Source: Nonomuraea wenchangensis (GTDB lineage Bacteria; Actinomycetota; Actinomycetes; Streptosporangiales; Streptosporangiaceae). From it: a stretch of 64,000 nt of DNA. The DNA is taken from contig NZ_FOHX01000005.1 in assembly GCF_900111685.1 (NCBI RefSeq), positions 372,001 through 436,000 of the forward strand. The letters run 5' to 3'. The position numbers and the translations under genes are program-made. Below are positions 58,939-64,000 of the stretch, one piece after another; the first letter of the stretch is position 1; each line of letters opens with the position of its first letter. The notes under the pieces were generated by a model. That model made no database searches and was not told where the DNA came from. It saw nothing but the letters and a program-made list of their open reading frames with translations.

Positions 58939-59769
58939 TCAGGCGTCGGCGGCGGAGCGGCGGTCCGCGTAGCGGCCCGGTGTGCAGCCGTACTCCTTGG
59001 TGAAGGCCGAGATGAACGCCGACGGGCTGGAGTAACCCACGCGGTGCGCCACCTCGGCGACCGGCCGGGTCTCCAGCAGCACCCGCGAGGTGCTGAGCCG
59101 CAGCTTGGTCCGCACCTTCGAGTACGGCATCCCGAACTCCCGCTCGAAGTCGCGCTGCAACGTCTTGACGCTGACGTGCAGCCGTTCGGCCCAATCGGCG
59201 AGCCCGGCCTCGTCCCCGGGGTCGTGGGAGAGCGCCCGCGCCACGGTGAGCGCGAAGCCGGTGCCGGTGGCGTGGTGGCCGACGAAGTCGGCGGCGCCCG
59301 CGCCGAGCCCGGCCATGATGCGGGCGCGGGCGGCGAGCGCCGCGCCCTCCTCGTGACCGGGGCGGCAGATGGCCTCGACGAGCCGCGCCGCCTCCGGGTC
59401 CATCGAGACCGGGCCGGCCCGCAGGCCGGCGAGCGCCTCGGGCACCTCGCGCAGGCAGATCCGGTAGACGCTCTGCCGGTCCGCGGCGCGTACCTCGTGG
59501 GTGACGGCCCGGTGCGCCCAGAACGCCTCGCGCGGCCCGACGAACTGGGTGCGGGCGCCGTACCTGGTCGCCAGCATGCCGTCGGGGGACCAGTAGAGCT
59601 GGTGCAGGAAGTCCTGGCGGCCCTCGCTGAACTCCAGCACGGCCGCGGAGCGGTACTTGAGCACGAGGATGCCGTCCGGGCGGCCGAGGCCGTAGCCGTA
59701 CTCCTCGCACCACAGCGGGTCGGTGCCCACGGGGTCGGCGAGGGTGACGGATTGGCGTCTCGGCGACAT
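58939..59769 (-). CDS. AraC-family regulator of siderophore uptake
   Basis: Encodes 276 aa. N-terminal cupin-like sensor, C-terminal HTH (WAERLHVSVKTLQRDFEREFGMPYSKVRTKLRL in parts; HRVGYSSPSAFISAFTKEYG). ATG 59769 has GAGAGG seven bases before it; ATG 59790 upstream does not. Divergent from the iron-siderophore binding protein with an iron box between. Confidence 0.9.
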   Translation of the reverse strand: MSPRRQSVTLADPVGTDPLWCEEYGYGLGRPDGILVLKYRSAAVLEFSEGRQDFLHQLYWSPDGMLATRYGARTQFVGPREAFWAHRAVTHEVRAADRQSVYRICLREVPEALAGLRAGPVSMDPEAARLVEAICRPGHEEGAALAARARIMAGLGAGAADFVGHHATGTGFALTVARALSHDPGDEAGLADWAERLHVSVKTLQRDFEREFGMPYSKVRTKLRLSTSRVLLETRPVAEVAHRVGYSSPSAFISAFTKEYGCTPGRYADRRSAADA

Positions 59770-59805
59770 CGGTTGGCCTCTCGGAGACATCAGCGGAACC
59801 AGTGG

Positions 59806-59824
59806 TAAGGGTAGCCTAACCTCA
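59806..59824. promoter_or_regulatory. IdeR/DmdR iron box
   Basis: TAAGGGTAGCCTAACCTCA, read on the other strand, matches 16 of 19 bases of the actinobacterial iron box TTAGGTTAGGCTAACCTAA. It overlaps the promoter gap of the divergent AraC and binding-protein genes, so both are probably repressed by iron-loaded IdeR/DmdR. Confidence 0.85.
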
Positions 59825-59847
59825 TCTCTAGGAGTTGAAGGAACCCC

Positions 59848-60870
59848 ATGCACCACGTCCACCTCCGGCGCGCCGCCGGAGCCCTCGTACTCACGCTCGC
59901 GATGACGGCCGGCTGCGGCTCGACCGGATCCGGCGAGCAGCCGGCGTCCGCCGGCGACAGCACCGCGGGCGCCGAACCCGCCACGCGCGTCTTCGCCGCC
60001 GACAACGGCGAGGTCACCATCCCGGCCGACCCCAAGCGGGTCGTCGCCACGGGCTACGCCGTGCCCGCCCTCATCGAGGCCGACGCCGCGCTGGTCGGCA
60101 TCTCCTCCTGGCAGCGCGGGCTGCCGCTGATGTCGGACGAGGACCGGGCGACCTACGACCGGCTGGAGAAGATCGCCGGGGAGACCGCGGCGGAGACCAA
60201 CTACGAGGCCATCGCCAAGGCCAAGCCCGACCTCATCGTCATCGGCGTCCCCGCGCCCGCCATGGCCGACCTGGACCTGGACCGGCTGAAGTCCCTCGCG
60301 CCCGTCGTCGCCATCGGGCCCACCCTCCCGTCGGCGTGGCGGGAGCTGTCCCAGCGCCAGAGCGACGCCGCCGGCCGCTCCGTGAACTTCGGCGAGGCCA
60401 AGGCCGCCTACGAGAAGAAGGCCGGCGAGCTGACCGCCAAGTACAAGGACGTGCTGACGGGCCTGAAGTTCGGCCACGTCGGCGCGTACGGCGAGATCGC
60501 CGGCGGAACGTTCCAGCGCGAGTTCGCCGGCTCGTGGGGCACCAACATCGCCACGGACGTCGGCGTCACCTACTACGGCGAGGTCAAGAAGAAGGGCGGC
60601 AACGCGGCGGACGTCAGCGAGTACCCCTCGATCGAGGAGCTGAACGAGAGCCTCGGCGAGGCGGACGCGATCACGTACACCGTGCAGGCCGACGGCAAGC
60701 CGAACGAGGCCGTCCAGTACGTGCTCGACTCCAAGCTGTGGAAGAGCCTGCCCGCGGTCAAGGCGGGCCGGACGTTCCCGATCCGCTACAGCGAGGCGGC
60801 CACGTACTCGTCGGCCATGAAGACCCTGGACGCGATCGACCAGGCGTTCGCGCCGCTGCTCGCCCAGTGA
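59848..60870 (+). CDS. Iron-siderophore ABC substrate-binding lipoprotein
   Basis: Encodes 340 aa. Lipobox TAGC at residues 20-23. FecB-type body: GEVTIPADPKRVVATGYAVPALIEADAALVGIS, YEAIAKAKPDLIVIG, PTLPSAWRELS. AAGGA near the ATG. First gene of the iron operon; captures ferric siderophore outside the membrane. Confidence 0.93.
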   Translation: MHHVHLRRAAGALVLTLAMTAGCGSTGSGEQPASAGDSTAGAEPATRVFAADNGEVTIPADPKRVVATGYAVPALIEADAALVGISSWQRGLPLMSDEDRATYDRLEKIAGETAAETNYEAIAKAKPDLIVIGVPAPAMADLDLDRLKSLAPVVAIGPTLPSAWRELSQRQSDAAGRSVNFGEAKAAYEKKAGELTAKYKDVLTGLKFGHVGAYGEIAGGTFQREFAGSWGTNIATDVGVTYYGEVKKKGGNAADVSEYPSIEELNESLGEADAITYTVQADGKPNEAVQYVLDSKLWKSLPAVKAGRTFPIRYSEAATYSSAMKTLDAIDQAFAPLLAQ

Positions 60871-61694
60871 GCCGGCACGTGGAGATCGAGCGCCACGACC
60901 CGCGCGGCCGGGTCGCCGCCCACCACGCCGGCGGCTCAGGCGTGGCCAGGATCGGCTACCCGATCGGCGTCCGCACGGCGCCGGTCGCCCGGCGCGAGCT
61001 CGTCACCCCGCGCATGCTCCGGCTCACCCTGGCGGGCCCCGAGCTGGACGGCTTCCACACCTACCAGGCCGACGACCATGTGAAGATCGTCTTCCCGGAC
61101 GCCGACGGCACCGTCCGCGCGCCGGTGCCGAACGACCGCCTGGAGCTCGACTGGCCCAAACCGTGGTCCCCCACCCGCAAGTACACCGTCCGCCGCTACG
61201 ACGCGGCGGCGCGCGAGCTGGACCTGGACATCGTCCTGCACGAGGGCGGCCTGGCCGCCGACTGGGCGGCCCGCGTCGCGGTCGGCGACCCGGTGACGAT
61301 CGCCGGCCCGCCCGGGGCCAAGGTGTTCCCGCACCACTACCCGCACTACGTGTTCGCGGTGGACGCCACCGCGCTGCCCGCGGCCGCCCGCTGGCTGGAG
61401 GAGTCGCCGTCCGGCGTCTCCGCGCACCTGGTGATCGAGACCGACGACCCGGCCGAGCACGCGTACCCGCTGGCCGAGCGGGCCGGCGTGGAGGTGACCT
61501 GGCTCGTCCGCGAGGGCGGCCGGTCGCTGCTGGCTGAGACCGTGCGGGGGCTGCGGCTGCCGGAGGGGCCCGCGTTCCTGTTCGCGGCGGGAGAGGCGGG
61601 CGACATCAAGCCGCTGCGCGCCTGGAGCGCCGGCCGGCTGGACGCGCTGTTCACCGGCTACTGGAAGCGCGGAGTCGCGGGGCTTGAAGACTGA
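60867..61694 (+). CDS. Siderophore-interacting FAD protein (SIP)
   Basis: Encodes 275 aa. GTG overlaps the binding-protein TGA by four bases. The FAD pocket is ARKYTVRRYD-like (SPTRKYTVRRYD) and NAD-binding region PGAKVFPHHYP; C-terminal LFTGYWKRGVAGLED. Reduces ferric siderophore to release Fe(II) in the cytoplasm. Confidence 0.93.
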   Translation: MSRHVEIERHDPRGRVAAHHAGGSGVARIGYPIGVRTAPVARRELVTPRMLRLTLAGPELDGFHTYQADDHVKIVFPDADGTVRAPVPNDRLELDWPKPWSPTRKYTVRRYDAAARELDLDIVLHEGGLAADWAARVAVGDPVTIAGPPGAKVFPHHYPHYVFAVDATALPAAARWLEESPSGVSAHLVIETDDPAEHAYPLAERAGVEVTWLVREGGRSLLAETVRGLRLPEGPAFLFAAGEAGDIKPLRAWSAGRLDALFTGYWKRGVAGLED

Positions 61695-62766
61695 CTCTTC
61701 CGGGCGGCGGGCTGGCGCGAGGACTGACTCTTCCGGGCGGCGGGCCGGCGCGAGGGCCGGCTCTTCCGAGCGGCGGGCCGCCTCGGCGGCGCGGCGCCGG
61801 GTGGTCGTCCTCGCCGCCTTCGTCCTGTTGCTGCTGGCCGCGCTGGTCGCGAGCGTCTGCGTAGGAGCGCGGGCGATCGCGCCGGCCGACGTCTGGCGGG
61901 CGCTCGTCGGCGCGGACGGCGGCGAGGCGTACCTGATCGTGCACGACGTACGCGGGCCGCGCACGCTGCTCGGCGTCTGCGTCGGCGCGGCGCTCGGCGT
62001 CGCGGGCATGCTGGTCCAGACGCTCACGCGCAACCCGCTCGCCGAGCCGGGCCTCCTGGGGGTCACCTCGGGGGCCGGCTTCGCGATCAACGTCGGCGGC
62101 CTGCTCGGGCTGGCCGGCGGGCAGGCGGGGCAGCTCGCCCTGGCCTCGCTCGGCGCCGCGCTGACCGCCGTCCTGGTGTACGCGCTCGGCTCGGCCGAGC
62201 CGCTGCGCCTGGTGCTGACCGGCGTCGCGCTCAGCGCGGTGCTCTCCGGGATCTCGCTCGGCCTGCGCCTGACGCTGCCCGACGTGTTCGACAGGTACCG
62301 GTTCTGGTCGATCGGCTCGCTGGCCGGGCACGAGCAGGCGCCGCTCGCCCTCCCCGCCACGACGATCGTGCTCGCGCTGGCCGGCGCCGTCCTGGTGACC
62401 CGGCCGCTCAACGCGCTCGTCCTGGGCGACGACGCCGCGCGCTCGCTCGGCGGGAACGTCGTGCGCACCCGGGTGGCGGTGCTGGTGCTGGTCACCCTGC
62501 TCGCCGGGGCGGCCACCGCGGTCGCCGGGCCGATCGCCTTCCTCGGGCTCATGGTGCCGCACCTTGCCAGGCGGCCGGCCGGTGGGTCGGTCCCGTGGCT
62601 GATGGCGTACACGATGGTGCTGGGGCCGGTGCTGCTGCTGGCCTCGGACGTCACCGCGCGGGTGCTGCTGCCGACCGGCGAGGTGCCGGTGGCTGTGGTC
62701 ACGGCCTTCGCGGGCGCACCCGCGCTCATCTGGGCGGTACGCCGGCGCGGACGGGTGGCGGCATGA
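61684..62766 (+). CDS. FecCD-type iron-siderophore permease, first
   Basis: Encodes 360 aa from TTG 61684, which overlaps the SIP stop by 11 bases; GTG 61801 would remove the N-terminal repeats but lacks a ribosome site. About ten helices. BtuC-like motifs VGAALGVAGMLVQTLTRNPLAEPGLLG and LGRVRTRVAVLV-type; GPIAFLGLMVPHLAR. N-terminus has 11-residue SSGRRAGAR repeats. Confidence 0.88.
   Translation: MKTDSSGRRAGARTDSSGRRAGARAGSSERRAASAARRRVVVLAAFVLLLLAALVASVCVGARAIAPADVWRALVGADGGEAYLIVHDVRGPRTLLGVCVGAALGVAGMLVQTLTRNPLAEPGLLGVTSGAGFAINVGGLLGLAGGQAGQLALASLGAALTAVLVYALGSAEPLRLVLTGVALSAVLSGISLGLRLTLPDVFDRYRFWSIGSLAGHEQAPLALPATTIVLALAGAVLVTRPLNALVLGDDAARSLGGNVVRTRVAVLVLVTLLAGAATAVAGPIAFLGLMVPHLARRPAGGSVPWLMAYTMVLGPVLLLASDVTARVLLPTGEVPVAVVTAFAGAPALIWAVRRRGRVAA
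61690..61788 (+). repeat. 33-bp tandem repeat across SIP stop and permease start
   Basis: Three 33-base units (61690, 61723, 61756) encode TDSSGRRAGAR twice and a diverged third copy. The first unit contains the SIP TGA. Confidence 0.85.
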
Positions 62767-63836
62767 GCCGGCCCGTCGCCGCCCCGCCCGTCCTGACCCG
62801 GTCCGTCGTGCTGCGCGTGGGCCCGTGGTCGTTCCGTGCCGGCCGCCGGACACTGGTGGTGTCCGGCGTGCTGCTGGCCGCGGCCCTGGGCGTGGGCCTG
62901 CTCGGCCTCTGCCTGGGCGGCGGCTCGTGGACCGCCCCCGGCGAGGTGCTGGCCGCGCTGGCCGGCCACGGCGACTCGGTCGTCGTGGTACGCGAGTGGC
63001 GCCTGCCCAGGGTCGTCGCCGGACTGGCGTTCGGCGCGGCGCTCGGCCTGGCGGGCGCGGTCTTCCAGAGCATCACCCGCAACCCGCTCGGCAGCCCCGA
63101 CGTCGTCGGACTGGACGCCGGCGCCTACACCGGCGCGCTGTTCGCGATCACCGTGCTGGGCGGCGGTCCGGGGACGCTCGCGGGCAGCTCCGTCGCGGGC
63201 GGCCTGCTGGCGGCGGCGGCCGTCTACGTGCTGTCGCTCGGGACCCGGCTGAGCGGGCTGCGCCTGATCGTCGTCGGGATCGCGGTGAACGCCATGCTGA
63301 CGGCGCTCAACTCCTGGATCGTGCTCCGCGCCGACCTGGACGTGGCCATCGCCGCCACCGGCTGGAGCTCCGGCTCGCTGAACGGGCTGGACTGGGACGA
63401 GATCGCCGTGCCGATCGCCGTCATCGTCGCGCTCGCCCTGCTGCCGGCGGCGCTCTCGCCCGCGATGCGGCAGACGGCGCTCGGCGACGAGCAGGCGATC
63501 GCCTCCGGCGTGCGGCTGAACCCGCTGCGGCTGCTGCTCGTGCTGGCCGGCGTCGGCTGTACGGCGACGGTGACCGCGGCGGCGGGGCCGATCATGTTCA
63601 TCGCGCTGGCCGCGCCGCAGATCGGCAGGCTGCTGGCGGGCACGGCCGGCGTCGCGCTCGCCCCGGCGGCGCTGGCGGGCGCGGTGCTGCTGTCGGCCGC
63701 CGACGTGGTCGCGCAGGTCCTGCTCGCTCCGGTCGCCCTGCCCGTGGGCGTGGTGACGACGGTGATCGGCGGCTGCTACCTCATCGCCCTGCTCGCCAGG
63801 AAGGCCCGGCGCGCGGCCGGCCCGCCCGCCTCCTGA
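62763..63836 (+). CDS. FecCD-type iron-siderophore permease, second
   Basis: Encodes 357 aa. ATG overlaps the first permease TGA by four bases. GLAGAVFQSITRNPLGSPDVVGLDAGAYTGA and AGPIMFIALAAPQIGRLL are the BtuC/FecD loops. Partner of the first permease. No ABC ATPase follows; the next gene is on the other strand. Confidence 0.92.
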   Translation: MSRPVAAPPVLTRSVVLRVGPWSFRAGRRTLVVSGVLLAAALGVGLLGLCLGGGSWTAPGEVLAALAGHGDSVVVVREWRLPRVVAGLAFGAALGLAGAVFQSITRNPLGSPDVVGLDAGAYTGALFAITVLGGGPGTLAGSSVAGGLLAAAAVYVLSLGTRLSGLRLIVVGIAVNAMLTALNSWIVLRADLDVAIAATGWSSGSLNGLDWDEIAVPIAVIVALALLPAALSPAMRQTALGDEQAIASGVRLNPLRLLLVLAGVGCTATVTAAAGPIMFIALAAPQIGRLLAGTAGVALAPAALAGAVLLSAADVVAQVLLAPVALPVGVVTTVIGGCYLIALLARKARRAAGPPAS

Positions 63837-63860
63837 CGCGGACGAGCCGTCCCGAGGGTG

Positions 63861-64000
63861 TCAGGCGGGGTGGCTTGTGCGCATTTCGTGCTCGATGTCG
63901 CGGGCGGTCACCGACAGCGCGCCCACCAGCTCGGGCAGCCGGTTGCGGGAGAAGCGGCTGGTGGGCATCGACACCGACAGGGCCGCCTGGGCGCGGCCGT
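63861..64000 (-). CDS. IclR-family regulator (3' end only)
   Basis: The last 46 residues before TGA read AQAALSVSMPTSRFSRNRLPELVGAL and end EHEMRTSHPA, the C-terminal effector-domain tail of IclR proteins. The rest lies beyond the window. It converges with the iron operon. Confidence 0.75.
   Translation of the reverse strand, partial: GRAQAALSVSMPTSRFSRNRLPELVGALSVTARDIEHEMRTSHPA

Noticed and set aside
1-64000. CRISPR array, rRNA, prophage or IS element
   Set aside because: No regularly spaced direct repeats with unique spacers, no rRNA-like sequence, no transposase or phage structural genes and no terminal inverted repeats were found.

Overview
The window is about 70% GC with dense, strongly GC3-biased genes, many GTG and ATG starts, frequent 1-8 base start/stop overlaps, TetR/MarR/IclR/AraC/PaaX regulators next to single enzymes, an actinobacterial Gly-Cys-Gly-Val tRNA cluster and an IdeR/DmdR-type iron box. 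This indicates a filamentous actinomycete chromosome. A Streptosporangiales member such as Nonomuraea is my best guess, but that is inference without a database search. No prophage, transposase, CRISPR array or rRNA is visible.

Layout. 1-10.9 kb: a cut-off TetR gene overlapping a wax ester/diacylglycerol acyltransferase, a sulfite-oxidase-like molybdoenzyme, a lone TOPRIM protein, PolX, an aldo/keto reductase, a carboxymuconolactone-decarboxylase-like protein, a zinc alcohol dehydrogenase, a GCS2-like ligase and an unknown beta-strand-rich protein. 10.9-16.5 kb: a paaX/aidB-type divergent pair, an Rpn-like nuclease, a crotonase and a stand-alone NHEJ polymerase domain. 16.5-22.3 kb: a secreted GH5 cellulase with a perfect 19-bp operator, an NAD-binding reductase, a divergent IclR/pobA pair and a TM-helix channel-like protein. 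22.4-25 kb: four tRNAs and a secreted amidase. 25-30.4 kb: glmS with a small conserved upstream gene, a DUF574 methyltransferase, an orphan tricarboxylate-type binding protein and an MscS channel.

30.5-39.4 kb holds the clearest metabolic unit: a seven-gene minus-strand operon (binding lipoprotein, two permeases, two ATPases, an unrecognised 626-aa protein and a GH20 hexosaminidase). Six consecutive junctions are immediate abutments or 4-8 base overlaps. It looks like a peptide-type ABC importer used for hexosaminides. Its last gene runs antisense into an atypical tRNA-Leu.

39.6-58.5 kb is an accessory-enzyme region: a RibD-like reductase, a GNAT, a TetR with two P450s, a FAD monooxygenase opposite a MarR, a decayed ornithine cyclodeaminase, an AraC opposite a fused NmrA/quinone-oxidoreductase, a GPH sugar transporter coupled to a ChbG deacetylase broken by one in-frame TGA, DUF3072, a hydrolase, a TetR opposite a DUF4267 membrane protein with paired palindromes, a DHA2 exporter, a proline/glycine-repeat tract and a cyclase. 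58.6-64 kb: a previously unlisted 45-aa Arg/Trp/Cys-rich small protein with a strong ribosome binding site, then an iron-siderophore uptake locus (AraC, iron box, binding protein, SIP reductase, two FecCD permeases, no adjacent ATPase) and the tail of an IclR gene.

No single blatant new defence or biosynthetic system is evident. The best leads are the 626-aa protein in the hexosaminide operon, the Arg/Trp-rich micro-protein, the tRNA-Leu with a short variable loop overlapping GH20, and the reductase fusion.
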